From Dryomyza anilis (taxonomy: Eukaryota > Arthropoda > Insecta > Diptera > Dryomyzidae): 64,000 bases of DNA. The position numbers were made by a program, and so were the translations under genes. The notes below the pieces were generated by a model. It worked only from the letters and a program-made list of their open reading frames with translations. It was not told where the DNA came from and did no database searches. Numbering within the stretch: the first letter of the stretch is position 1; every line of letters begins with the position of its first letter. The DNA lies in the NCBI GenBank assembly GCA_951804985.1, contig OX638132.1, forward strand, positions 8,475,529-8,539,528, given 5' to 3'. Of the stretch, positions 48,453-60,489 are shown in pieces.

Positions 48453-48787
48453 TAGCTGGACCCATGCACAGCTTCGCTCCTGCGAAGTTTTTTTGTCGTT
48501 TAACTCTACTTTAAGTCTGGAGTTTTAGCCTTTTAAAGTTTTGATTGAAAAGTGTCCCGTCACCCCAATCACATTCCGATTATACATGGCGATTAGAATT
48601 TTAAATATTATTCTGCTTCAATTTTTATGACTAAGTACTTTTAGGTACTACCTAGGTACTTTTGAAAATTAGGAGTTTTCGTATTTATAATGATTTAGTT
48701 ATATATTGGCTGCTAATCTCTTTGTCAAATTGCGCCGATGTTATACGTGGCGATTAAAATACTATACATATAATAAATGTCTTTGTT
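48453..48787. repeat. Fragment of composite element L (left end)
   Basis: Begins AGCTGGACCCATGCACAGCT, as at 29046, then AT-rich sequence. Two similar phrases (CACATTCCGATTATACATGG, then CGATTA; and GCGCCGATGTTATACGTGG, then CGATTA) lie about 165 bp apart. Confidence 0.4.
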
Positions 48788-49017
48788 CACAAAAAAAAAA
48801 AAATACATCATATTGATGAATTCCGTTCTTCATACCATGATTCATTGTATTGAAAAACCGTTCATAATATTAATGACTACGGCATCAGTGTTCTGAATAC
48901 GATCATAAATTTAATGAACGCTTGGTAACTGTCGGAAAGTGTTCTTCAATATGATGACCTGTATGTGAAGAATACGTTGCATCATATTAATGTACAAATA
49001 CATAAAATACAACATAT

Positions 49018-49727
49018 CGTCACTGTCATGCCAAAGAGGCGAATGTGCATTTTTAAAAATGTTGGGAAATCAAATTTCAAAGTTTGAAGTGCTTTAAAAA
49101 TTAGAAAAATTTATATTTTCTTTAATTTTTCTGTTATTTTAGTTTATTCGTCAATTATTATAACATATATAAAATATCTTTAGATTTGGACAACCTACTG
49201 AATTATAAATATGGATTTTGTAAGGCTAAAACATGATCAAAACGCAAATATTGTTGTTTTTTATGATATAACTTTTTATTAGCGCAAGATAAAATAGTAA
49301 TGTAGAGGCATTAATTGTTTGTTTTTAGAGCACCTATAGATCTGCATCATTAATTAAAAATATTTTGTCAAACATTAATTTACCATTTGTTATTTGCTGG
49401 AAAAAATGTTTGGCAAAATATTTTTAGATAATGAAGCAGATCAATAGGTGCTTTCAAAACAAATAATAAATGCCTTAACACCAATATTTGACCTTATACC
49501 AATAAAAAGTTATGGCGAAAAAACGAAAAGATTCGCCCTTTTGGCATGACAAGATTTTCAATTTTTCAAATTCGCCCTTTTGGTTTTGTCTTTTGTGGCT
49601 AGAAATACCAACAAAATGACACGCGATTTTGGCACAGCATACTTGAGGATAAACTACATTCAAAAATGTAAAAAAACGCAAATGTCAAAAATTTAACATT
49701 CGACCCTTTGGCATGATAGTGACGATA
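49018..49727 (+). mobile_element. MITE-3 copy 2, intact
   Basis: Ends TCGTCACTGTCATGCCAAAG and the inverse CTTTGGCATGATAGTGACGA. The paralogous MITE-1 copy A1 shows the empty site CAACATATGTGTTCAT at about 3921. The insertion therefore duplicated TA or, one base off, ATAT. A second internal CGCCCTTTTGGCATGACAAG block repeats the terminal motif. Noncoding. Confidence 0.85.
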
Positions 49728-50043
49728 TGTATTCATCATATTGAAGAATGCTGTTCATTAAACCAAATTTCAATCAAAATATTTATTTTTCGTTTATTTT
49801 TTACCATACTTTTCAGTTCTCAAGTAGTTCTTTTATGCTTTTTCTTATAAAATGCTTGCTCGACTAGAATAAAATTATTAATTTTATAAAACTGTTCCAA
49901 ATGTTTTTTTAACAATTTTTTGTTTTGATTTTTTTTCTAACACCATTTTTGTTATTTTTTTTTATTAATGATATTTTTTTGGAATATTTTCTACTTTTTT
50001 TTTGAATTTTCGTACAAAAATGTTCATAATACATAATAATACA

Positions 50044-50323
50044 TGGTTGAAGTATAGACAGGTTAGTTTATCTAGACAGATAGTTGGCATTCAAAATGTT
50101 GAGAATGTCAAGAAAAAAATATTGAAAATAAAACAATTGATTGTCATATTAAAATTTATTTAAATGTTATGTTTTTTTGCACGAAAAAATAGTGAATTTT
50201 TTTTTTTAAATTTCACTGCACATTTTTTCGTAAACAAATGTTGAAACTTTCAAACAGTTTTCAAAAAAAAGTAAATGGCGCCTGAATTTTTAAAGATGAC
50301 TTAACCTGTATATACTTCAACCA
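50044..50323. mobile_element. MITE-6, nested in MITE-1 copy D
   Basis: A 280-bp element with a 21-bp terminal inverted repeat (50044-50064 and 50303-50323) that starts TGGTTGAAGTATA and differs at one position. The interior is AT-rich. A single copy in the window. Confidence 0.65.
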
Positions 50324-50619
50324 TGATTTAATATTTTTAGAAAAAAAAATATTAATTCAACAGTATTCATCATATTGAATATTATATCTGAACAATTTAC
50401 AATTTATATTCCTCAGTATGACAATTCGACTTCATTGTATTGAATATTTCGTTCTTCACTATGATGTTCCATAGTATGAATAAGTTCAATATGTCATTTA
50501 ATGAATGGTGATATTAATATAATTAATCTGATAGTTAACGAACAAATTCATAATATTTATGAATAAATTCATCATATTGATGATTTTTTTAACTGTTTGT
50601 TTATTTGTTCCACTTCTCC

Positions 50620-51360
50620 GTCGAAACACAAAAACAATATCAAAAACAAGAGCAAAATAAAAAACACAAAAACAGAAAGAAGACAAAAGCAGAAACACAA
50701 AAAACAAAGGAAAGCAAAAACAACAGCAACATAAAAACTCAGGAAGAAAAAAACACCAGAACAATATCAAAAACACAAAAGCAGAAACAAACCAAAAGAA
50801 TAACACAAAAAAAAAACAGCAAAATCAAAAAAACAAAAGCAAAAACAAAAAGAAAAACACAAAAGCAGAATCACAAAAACACAAAATCAAAGCAAAAATT
50901 CAAACACAAAAACAAAAGTAAAAATTCACACAAAAAAACTAAAACAAAAATTCAAAAACAACAACGAAATAAAAAAATAAAAACTATGCAAAAACACAAC
51001 AAAAAACAAAAGCAAATAAAAAACACAATCATATATAAAACAAAAAATCATAAAAATACGAAAACTCAAACGAAAAATCAAAATCACAAAAATGCAATAA
51101 AAAGAATAATCAAAAAAAAAAATGCAACGAAAAAAGTAAAAACACAAACACAGACATAAATCTCTAACCTAAAAGCAAAAACCAACACAGAGCAAAACCA
51201 AAAAACGCAAATAGCAAAACAAAAACGTGAAAATACAAAAGGCTAAGATATAATAAAAAAAAAATTACAACAAACAAAAGTTAAACACAAAAATAAAAAT
51301 AAAATTAACAAAAACACCAACAAAAAAATATGTAACAATTTTAAAATAAGTGAAAAAAAA
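50620..51360. repeat. A-rich CAAAAA/GCAAAAA low-complexity tract
   Basis: Degenerate units of 6-12 bp such as AAAAACA, AAAGCA and AAAACACA. It gives long K/N/Q/T-rich frames (50605-51159) that are not proteins. Similar tracts lie at 52640-53045 and 54600-54830, and the inverse (TTTTTG) at 29640-29750 within element L. Confidence 0.85.
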
Positions 51361-52639
51361 AATCAGAAAATCCATTTCCATTTTTGTTACAAATATTGAT
51401 TTTCTTCAGTTTATTGTAGATAATGAATCGTTTTACTTAAAACAATGTTTTATAAAATTCATTACAATCCATAATTCAGCAATGCATATTGATATTTCGA
51501 TATTTAATATCTAATTTCAGCAAAATCTGCCTACAGACATTTTCGTCAGAGTGTAAACATCAGATTACTATTGAATGAGTTCATGCATTGTTGTATTTGT
51601 GCATTGTGCTAATAGGCCTACAAACATACATATGTGTGAGTATGTGTATGTGTGTGTGACATATGTATATGTGAGTGTCAGACCGGTAATTATATATTTG
51701 AGCATGGCTCACCAGTACATTTCACATTTGCCCCGATTCTACATAAAACGCATTAAATTTCAACGTGAAGCTGAAGCACGTTTCCATGGAGGATTTTGCA
51801 ATGGAGGTCGGCGTCACGGGCAGAAATTGTTCATTAATCATATGCGTACCGAGGCATCATTCAAACGCAACGAAAAAGCAAATCATCAAATTAATGTTGC
51901 GTTCAAAGCCATTACAATGCGAGACGAACGAATGTGGCATTGTGACGGTGCCAAAAAATCGAGAAAATGAGAATAGAATAACAAAGAAATGAATACAAAT
52001 GAAAGAAAGAAGAAAAAGAAATACAAAACCAAAAATAAAATATATGTCTGTAGGTGTATAGGAAAAAAAAAACAACAGAAAATAAAATTGATGAAATAAA
52101 AATTAGTGTTAAAAAAGAAATACACCACATCAAAAGCATAATAATAAAATCATTTGTTACAAGTTTTTGTGAGTTCTAAGTACTTACAATGTATTACAAA
52201 AAAATACTATTAATTGAGGTGAATCGTAGCAAAAGAGGCTTATAAAACTGTGTTGTTCGTGGAATTGTAAATAAAGTTCTAAACATTAAATTTATCATGT
52301 ATAAATCGCAAAAGCTTATGGTTTTTTTATTTCATTGTTTTAAAGTTTTGGCCAGTGTACAAAAAAAAAAGAAATACTAAATCCATCGTTGATTTTTTTT
52401 GGAATATATTTCGAATACTTTCCGAGTGGAAATTTAGTGCAGCAAGAAATCTTTGTCTTTAAATAAAGTAATGATCAGTCCTCTATATCAGTGCCTGATT
52501 AAATGTTGACTGACCAGGCTTCCCGATCTTACCTTCATCCTAACCTTATTACTTTCGGAAACTCTATATTTCGAGCACTTTCCAGAAAACAACAAAAAAT
52601 AGTTTTTGGAGCTCACAGAGTTGTCTCAGTGATATAACT
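51361..52639. other. Intergenic with one unassigned short frame
   Basis: 51704-51970 (88 codons from an ATG, plus) lies in a stretch less AT-rich than its surroundings, and an AATAAA occurs at about 52269. The predicted protein matches no family I know, so it is noted but not called as a gene. At 52341-52357 the phrase TTTAAAGTTTTGGCCAGTG before TA looks like the right end of a Tc1-type transposon, with no left partner seen. Confidence 0.3.
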
Positions 52640-53046
52640 TTTAAAAATACAAACACAAATCAAAATCAAAAGCACAAAAACCAAAACACAAAAACAAAAT
52701 CAGGAATACTAAAACAAAACCAAAAACAAAGGGAAGAAGAAAAGAAAAACACAAAACTAAAATCTTATAAACAAAAGCATAAATACAAAACAAGAACTAA
52801 AACAAAAACAAAAGAAGAAACAAAAGGAAAATAAAAGCGAAATAAAAAAAACACAAGAACAATACCAAAAGCAAAAAATACAAAATCAAAAACACTAGAA
52901 TACAAAAACAAAATGATAAAAGCGAATAGTTCAAATACAAAAAAAAAAAAAAACAAAAACAAAAAACTAAAATATGACATCAAAAAACATAAAAGCAAAA
53001 TCAAAACACAAAATCAAAGTAAAAATACAAAAAAAAATAACAAATA
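52640..53046. repeat. A-rich CAAAAA low-complexity tract, second block
   Basis: Same composition as 50620-51360, continuing up to the truncated end of element K3. The flank at 54605-54830, beyond the hAT insertion, has the same composition. Together they look like one tract interrupted by K3 and the hAT element. Confidence 0.75.
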
Positions 53047-53630
53047 GGTCACCAGGGTATACGAATCCTGAAAATAACTACAAACTTTCCATCGCTGAAG
53101 AATTTCCATTCATTTGATACCCATATTTACAAATGGGTAGGTGTACCGAATTTCGATTTTTTTTTTTGGGAACCACAACTCGTTTCGCAGGAAAACATTA
53201 TTTTCATGTATTTCAGCATGATGCCAATATATATTGTACCAAAAAAAGTTTACCTAAGCACGTATACAGTAAAATTGATCTGTAGATATAAATTTTATAT
53301 GAGGTATTTGAACATAAGTGGTCGATTCTCAAGTCACAATAGATCGATCATGCTAATTTTCTTGTTCAGACAGTTTAGATATATAAGTAATCTAAATCTA
53401 AAGTTTCATTGCTCTAGCTCTTCTACTTTTTCCGTAATCGTGAATTCAACAGACAGAAACACAGAAGGACAGACATATATATGGACAGACGGACATCGCT
53501 AAATCGACTCAGGAAGTCATGCTGATCAAGAATATATATACTTTTCCATACCGGAGATGCTTTCTTCAGGGTGTTACAAACGGCGTACCAAACTGAATAT
53601 ACCCTTTCACTCTCAGTGTAGGGTATAAAC
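53047..53630 (-). mobile_element. Helitron-like/mini-me element K3, 3'-truncated
   Basis: Minus strand from GTTTATACCCTACACTGAGA (53630). It shows GTTTGTAACACCCTGAAGAA, then the (TA)n and TTCTTGATCAGCATGAC core, with the (TGTC)n run shortened compared with K2. It ends at about 53047 in GGATTCGTATACCCTGG, where K2 continues for about 80 more bases to its hairpin end. So K3 is a truncated or older copy. Confidence 0.72.
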
Positions 53631-54596
53631 TAGAGATGGGCACGTGAGTGAGTTTTGACGTGAGTCACTCACGCTCACGAAAGAATTTTCTAATCACGCA
53701 CACTCACTCACGGTCTTTTTTGCTCTACTCACACTCACTCACAATCATGTGAGTAAAATTAGGATTCAATCACAATCACGCGTGATTCACATGAATCACG
53801 CTGAATCACGTGTTTTTTTTTCGGAATGCATAAAAATGCATATTTCATTTGTATATGTTGGTGAGATTGGTGTACCGAGCGTGATACCTCTAATAAAACC
53901 CACATCTTTAAAACGCAATAATGATATTATTATGTTAGGGAGTTTGATAAAATATATCTTAATTTTTATGGAGATGGAAATGTGAAAGACCTTCGATATG
54001 CTGTTCATATAAAAACCAAAAAATTCCCTTGAAAAATAATTCTCCGGTAAAGAATTCGTGTAAAATCTTTGAGAATTGTCCCTGGAAAAATTATCTCTGG
54101 AAAAAAATTATCAATAAAAGAATAGTCCGGGGTAGAATTTACCAGGGATGAATTGACTTTGTGAACAACTTTTTTTTGAAGCGATTTTATTGTTTACTAC
54201 ATTTATAACTCGAATAAAAATTGGACCAGGGGTTAAATCAATTGTTGACTGAAACCTTGCAATTTATTCTGAGTTGAAGAAGGGGTGGGTATATGACGGT
54301 CGTTAGAAAGGAATTGATTATAGTTCTGAAATGTGGGCAGTCGCCTCCCCGAAGCCTTCTGAGTGCTGAGCCTTGACCTGTAGTTCAGCAAAAATATACA
54401 AAATCGCAAAAAAATAAAACTGAGATTTTTTATTTTATGAAATATTCGACTCACGCACACTCACTCACGAAAAAATTGTACTCACGCACACTCACTTACG
54501 GTATTTTTTGGTCCACTCACACTCACTCACAATCACGTGAGCAAAATTAGGATTCAACGTGAATCACGTTGAATCACGCTCACATGCCCATCTCTA
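53631..54596. mobile_element. hAT-superfamily MITE with 8-bp target duplication
   Basis: Terminal inverted repeat TAGAGATGGGCACGTGAG (left) and the inverse of TAGAGATGGGCATGTGAG (right), 17 of 18 matching. Perfect 8-bp direct repeat GTATAAAC at 53623-53630 and 54597-54604. Subterminal CTCAC/GTGAG words are repeated many times, as usual in hAT elements: CACTCACTCACGG, and CAATCACGTGAGCAAAATTA twice. 966 bp without a transposase frame, so nonautonomous. Confidence 0.9.
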
Positions 54597-55139
54597 GTAT
54601 AAACACAAAAATAAATAAAAAACAAGAAAGTCGAAACAAAAATATATTATCAATCTCAAGAACAAAATCAAAAGCAAAAAAAAAACTGAGAACAAAATTA
54701 AAAACGAAAAAGCAATAGCAAATTAAAAAAATTAAAACACACAAAAGATTAAAACATAAATAAAAATAAAATAAAAACCAAAATTAAAATAAAATAAAAA
54801 TCGAGCTTTCATAAAAGATAATTAAACCTCAAATAAACATTTCTAAAAACATTTTGAAATTGCTTCACTGGTTTGAGCGAATGTTATATAAGAACTTAAA
54901 AATGTAATTTTTTCGGTAAAAATTTAAATCAAAGATGTATTTACAATATTGTAAAAAATCGAAAATCCACGAAGATGCATAGTTCATAATATTCCAAAAT
55001 TAGTTTGCGTCCTTTTAAAGATAACAAAACAACGCAATAATAAATTAAATCTGAGGATACATTTTGTGTATTGAAAAAATCATGTGAAAGTATTACAATT
55101 AAATGTAAACTAAAAAAACATTTTTTTTTGTTTTTACTT

Positions 55140-55470
55140 CCATGGGTTATAGGTAATACTATGTACGTAAGGATATTTGAGCGACTCTTAAGAAGCTTGA
55201 CTAGTATACAACAATATATTTTATTGATCAGCAGCACTTTCCGGGTCGGTTTATAAATGACCGTCTGTCTATACACGCCTATATACGATTACTTGAAAAC
55301 TACTAATCAGAATGCGATGAAAGTTAGTTTCAACATATTTAAGTAGAATAGTAATTCTAAGTTCGAAAAAGAGTCGAATTAATTAACATACACAACTACA
55401 TCCCATACAAGGTATGGCTTTACTTTTTAGAATCCTGAATCTCGTAAAATATTCAAGATAAAGTTACAAA
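55140..55470 (+). mobile_element. Degraded Helitron-like/mini-me copy K4
   Basis: Weak match to K1: GGTTATAGGTAATACTATG, then TTTTATTGATCAGCAGCAC, TTCCGGGTCGG, GACCGTCTGTCT, and ACTAATCAGAATGCGATGAA, which is the K1 phrase at 25865. The microsatellite part is almost gone. Confidence 0.5.
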
Positions 55471-55576
55471 ATTTAAAATAATCATCTATCAATAAGTGTT
55501 CAAAAAGTGGAAGTTATCCGCACACATTTTCTTTTTTTTTTAATATTTATCCCTGTTTATTTATGTATAAAGCACT

Positions 55577-55681
55577 CAATTATAATTGGGCTGAGCGATT
55601 AATTGATTAATCAAATTATATGATTAATCAATTTCCTGATTAATTGCTTTATTAAGATTTTCGATTAATGACAGTATTGAT
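55577..55681. mobile_element. Possible hAT end fragment
   Basis: GGGCTGAGCGATTAATTGAT followed by repeated GATTAAT/ATTAATC words. This pattern (GGGC.GGGCGATTAAT) is common at the ends of hAT elements. The other end and a target duplication were not found. Confidence 0.4.
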
Positions 55682-56005
55682 TGTAAAATGTAGAATAACG
55701 AAAATCTGATGGCAAGAAGTGCAAGAAACGATCCATACCAATCAAAAACAATGTTGCAAATATTGTCCCCATATCATGGTCTAGCCTCCACCGTGCATGA
55801 CTGCCTTAACAGTATTTTTATCATGATATTCCGTATGCACTGACCGTCGTACACTTTTGTCACCAAAGAATATTACGCCATTTGTTATCTGGCCACAATA
55901 GATGCTGTTCTGAATAATTCAATCTGTTTAAAATATATTTTTTTGTTAGGTATGGATCGTTTCTTGCACTTCTTGCCATCAGATTTTCGTTATTCTACAT
56001 TTTGC
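55682..56005 (-). mobile_element. Tc1-type relic with 58-bp inverted arms
   Basis: Arms at 55682-55739 and 55949-56005, almost perfect inverse copies (ATCTGATGGCAAGAAGTGCA, then AGAAACGATCCATACC). The 210 bp between them still encode, on the minus strand, a worn piece of Tc1 transposase: GVIFFGDKSV followed by NTVKAVMHGGG and MIWG, like the TVKHGGG..MVWG block. A stop breaks it. It is unclear whether the arms are true termini or an inserted MITE. Confidence 0.55.
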
Positions 56006-56459
56006 AATTAGTAGATTGATCCATGTCAAGAATTAACTCCTTTTTCAATGCTCTGGATGAAACAGCCGGTTTTATTTTTACATGTCGCAAAATAAAACTT
56101 TTTGTGACAGACGAAATTTTTTGATTTTTGACCTCGTGCATCTAATTTATGGACTCAATTAATGAAATTTCAGAAATTGTCTTAAGTATACAACAATTTC
56201 TGCAATTTTCCTGTAACACTTGCCTTTACTTTGTAGTTTTTTTTTTAAATATTTTATTTGAAGATCAGTTTTTTCGGCGCTACACTGATAAATCTTATGA
56301 ACATACTATTACTTTAACAATGATAAAATATTTAATGAAAATTCAAATATTTAAAAAATAAACCAAAGTTTGCAACTGTCCTTATTAATTTTCACAGCAA
56401 ATATCAGAAAGTTGAGACAAATTAATTGAAATTTTAAAAAAATATTCTGAATAATTATG

Positions 56460-56600
56460 CTCTATTATGGGTATTCTATTCTGCATATAAACAATGTTGG
56501 GAATACAGTTAGTTAACTTTGTTTTTGTAATAAACCCAGTAGAAAATATCACTTATCAAATAATTGAATTGGTGTCCCTATTATTTCGCACATCACTGTA
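56460..56600 (+). mobile_element. Right end of a Tc1-like transposon
   Basis: GGTGTCCCTATTATTTCGCA followed by CATCACTG and TA (56599-56600) has the form of a Tc1/Bari-type terminal repeat (CAGTGATGTGCGAAATAATA inverted). No left partner was found. It may belong to the same dead element as the transposase scrap at 55760-55920. Confidence 0.45.
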
Positions 56601-59279
56601 TATATTTTTGTCTTTGAAAGCTTAACTTCTGTGTGGACTAATTTTGAAATATTACAAACTGTGTATCATCATACTATCTCGTCTTTTTCCATATTTTAAA
56701 TGCATTTTTTATTTAAATTTTTGTTGAATAAAAAATAATTTTTCAAATTTTCATGTCGAGTGCTCTTAAACTAGTGAACCAATTTAGAAATGATCTGAGA
56801 AATGTTTATTGGATATTCAATTACCTTTCATTTGATATAACTAGTGTTGATCAGAAATGTCTTGTTCTAGTTCTTGCATTTTGTGCAAGAACAAGAACGA
56901 GAACAAGATCGAGATTATCTTGCAAGACTAACACTGCAAGAAATGCAAGAAAAGCAAGAATCTTGCGTTTTTTTTATCATTTTAATGTATTTATTATGTT
57001 TTTAAGGTAATAATGAATTTCAAAAATTTCATGATATTACTAAATATTGAACAACAAGTAACAATGGGAAGCGTGCAAAATATTTATGAACGTGAACATT
57101 AATATTGATGTGTTTTTTTTCTTATATTTTTTTGTTTTTAAGGCTAAATAATATAAGCATCTTAAAAATAAGGTCTGTGAATCACTTTTGAAGCGGTAAA
57201 TAGCTTTAAAAGTGCTTCAAAAGTCGCTTCAAAACCATAAAATAGACAAAACAATGTTGTTTTTCTCTTCTTCGCTATGCTACTTCGTACTTCGATTATG
57301 CATATGCACTGCAATTTAACATTATTCTTTTTTTTTTACTTTTATGTTTAGTAAAGTAAAGTTTTCTATATGCATGTTCTATGTGCATTATTTCATTTAA
57401 CTTATAAAAACAAAACAAAAATTATATGAACATTTTACAGTGTACCTCATTTAGCTGATATTGCTTTTTGTGTTTTTGTTTTTCACAAATCTGTTTGAAA
57501 GTGCAACAACAACAATAATGCGAATAATTATATGATAGAATTTTTGGCGGGAAATTTGTTGTACCACAAAGAAAAATCGTTGTTGTTGCATGTTGTACAT
57601 ACACGTAGTGTGGTGCCATGCGACTGTCTGTTGTCATGCGTCTGTTTGTTGCCATGCGATGATACAGGATAGCAACGAAGAGTTGTCGCTGTGAAAGTAT
57701 GTGTATACGCATCGTAATTCGTTATTGTTGCATTCTCTTCTTTCTGTTAGTGTTCGCTATCTATCGTTTGAGTTTGTGTTCGCAATGATAAATGTTACCC
57801 TGCAAGATATTATTTGAGAGTTATTTAGAAAACGAGATATATACAAATAGATGTGACCACCATTTTGTAAGCTTGATCCAAAAGTTATTGGATGATATCT
57901 TTTAAACCTATCCAAAGAAAAATTTTTAAGCCATATATTTGGAATGAGGAAGTCCTTTTACATAATACAAAAATATTCTTAAGTGCTTTGTTTGCTATAT
58001 TTACACATACTGGATCATTTCAAGTAACCTTTGTTAGGGATGCCCTATTGGATTATGTTCATGGACGAATGCGAAATAAGACAACCTAAACCTTTCATTA
58101 TAAAACTAAAAATAGAAACGAAACCGAAATAAAACCATGAACATACATTTTTGACAAAAATGTTTACTCTAATTTTCAATATGTTGTCACCGCACTGACC
58201 AAGTTTCCATATTAAATCTGAATTTGTCAACTAAACCTATTGAAATGATCGAACAAAAGCTGTAATTATGCAGAATGTTACATTTGATGAATGCGCTGAA
58301 ATCAGTTACGCTTAGCACACAAACAAACAAACAGACCAAAAAAAAAAAAAACAAACCGCAGAACTCTGAAATGCAATAGCATGAACAAGGTTTTAATCGC
58401 CACGGACCTGCAAACAAACGGGCCGCATAATCATTTCAACAGTTTTCGGTATACATTTGCTGAGGTTTGGGAATTCGATGTTACGCTGCAGGCGCCGTGA
58501 GGTCTGCGCGGGTTTGTATTTCAGTTATTATCCGGCAGGTGGACTTCAGACTGCAGAAGCCAATAAATGTGGCACAACATGACACAGTCAAAATGGCAAA
58601 ACTGCACATTGCAATATAGTCAAGTGTGTGCAATATTTGCTCAATATAATATGAATTGAATGTTTACTGCAACCAAGTCCGCAGGATTAAAACATCCGCT
58701 TTTTAATAAACCTGCAGCGCACACAGCCACAGACATCGACTGCAACACAGCCGCAGCGACACCCACACAAACACACTCCCACTCACAATTCGTTGCAACT
58801 TTTTCAGCTCTTCCACTTTGCCACCGCATACAGTGCGGCTGCATGGCCGAATTCACACCTGCTCTGTGCTCTCGTGAGGGTCGCATGTGCACGTGTTTAA
58901 CCCAACGGGAAAAAATCACAAAAGCCTTTTCACATAAATATAGGCATTTCCAGAAAAACGTCAACCACAACCGAAAAATTCAAAATGCTCAAATATTTGA
59001 AATAACGATGTATTTGGAATCTTAAATATCTGAATCTAAATATCTGAAAAGAAATTTCTATTCTGTTAAAGGTAACGTATAAAAAAATACTCATAAAATT
59101 ACGTTACTATGAAATATGAAAATATACCAATTTTTCATGTATTTTAGTAACCAAATTAATTAACTTTAAAGACATACAGATACAAAATATTATTTTCTGT
59201 TTTTTGAAGTAAGATTAATAAATATTTTTAAAGCTTAAAAATAATAATACAAATTAAAATAACGGAAAAATGTTGATTT
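56601..59279. other. Intergenic, mixed composition
   Basis: No gene recognised. 56855-56970 is a run of GCAAGAA/TTCTTGC words in both orientations. 57190-57235 repeats GCTTCAAAA-type words. 57890-58090 has a plus-strand frame (IWNEEVLLHNT...) of unknown nature. 58430-58990 is GC-richer with a frame at 58660-59025 of no known family. Confidence 0.35.
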
Positions 59280-59289
59280 TTGTATAAGG

Positions 59290-60215
59290 GTTTTCGATGT
59301 CCCGTCCGGAACCAAAAAGATGCATTTATTACCATATTAAACTGAAAAGTTTTTGTGAAGACTTAAATCCACTGTTTCCAAAGCAGAAAAAATGTAATCA
59401 TTATTTTCCTAGTAATTCTATAAAATTTTTGACAGCTAATTGAAATCTGTCCCGTCCGGAACTTTGAGTACCAAAAGTGTAAAACTACAGTATAAAAATA
59501 TATCATATATTTTTTTTTTAAAGTAAAAAAAAAACAAAAACTTAAAAACATCTTGAAATTTGAATAGTACATAACTTTTCATTTCGTAATAATGATTATT
59601 GATGTTGTCATATACACAATTATTTTTAGCAAAAAATCGTAGTGCAAATTTCTATACGGAACGTCAGGAATTATTCTGCGATTTATTATGAAATAACTGT
59701 AACTTTTAAAAACAAGGACTATATATACACAAATAAAGTAAATTGTCTCAGCTATGTTTAGAGATAATTCAAAAAAATATATTGTATGTAAAAAGTATTT
59801 TTAGAATAAAAATAGAACTGATAATTTCTCTACGGAATTTTTTGTACCGTCTGGAATTTTCTTTGATTTATTATGAAAAAACTATAAACTTTAGGAACCA
59901 AGTGTAAATATACAAAGATAGCACGTTATTTCAGCTATTTTCTAAAATATTTCGAAAAAATCATTTGTACGCAAAATTTGCTGACTTTTTGGAATATCCA
60001 TATGAACCTCGATATTTACTTCTGTTTTTGTACCGTCCGGAACGTCCATTATTTTATTTATATCTTTTGATCTGTCGTATAGAATTCTATAATGCAGATG
60101 TTTAGTCCTATTTAAATACTACATGTACAAAAAATTAACTAAATTGCTTAATTTTCCTTCGAGATAGTTAAGTTTTAAGCGTACAAATGTCCCGTCCGGA
60201 ACCCCAGGAAATGCC
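59290..60215. repeat. Degenerate ~185-bp satellite marked by CCGTCCGGAAC
   Basis: About six units. Each contains a GTCCCGTCCGGAACC-like word (59302, 59451, about 59657, 59848, 60036, 60190) in the same orientation, followed in the better units by TTATTATGAAA.AACT, ATATACA.A.ATA and CAGCTAT.TTTA. Spacing is roughly 150-205 bp. AT-rich otherwise, with no coding capacity. Confidence 0.65.
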
Positions 60216-60489
60216 CATATGCATCATAGACATGTATTCCTTTTTCAACGGTAACACAGTTTCGACTCTATTTTCTATGAAAGGCAACATTGACAGTATA
60301 ATTTTGTGAAAGGTGTAGTGATCCCATTACTATTTAATTCGGATATATTGCGTAATTTGCCTTTAAAATTGTGGTATCTCAGTGGATTGGATGATTTTAG
60401 GATGGGTTATGGATGATTTTAGTATCAAACGACGTGAAATATAAATATCTATCATATGTCATCAAAAACTCAATTTTGAAAAATGTGCA

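Larger units (their letters stand above)
48788..50595 (+). mobile_element. MITE-1 copy D, host of two nested MITEs
   Basis: Starts CACAAAAAAAAAA then CATCATATTGATGAATTCCG, like A1. It is split by MITE-3 (49018-49727) and by MITE-6 (50044-50323), and ends near 50595 (TTTTTTTAACTG). The family blocks GAACGCTTGGTAACTGTCG and AATGAATGGTGATATTAATA are present. The right terminus is worn. Confidence 0.7.

Noticed and set aside
50605..51159. 184-residue K/N/Q/T-rich frame
   Set aside because: Product of the A-rich CAAAAA tract. The opposite strand is equally open, and no domain is present.
58660..59025. 121-residue frame on the plus strand
   Set aside because: No known family; an overlapping frame exists on the minus strand; composition explains it.
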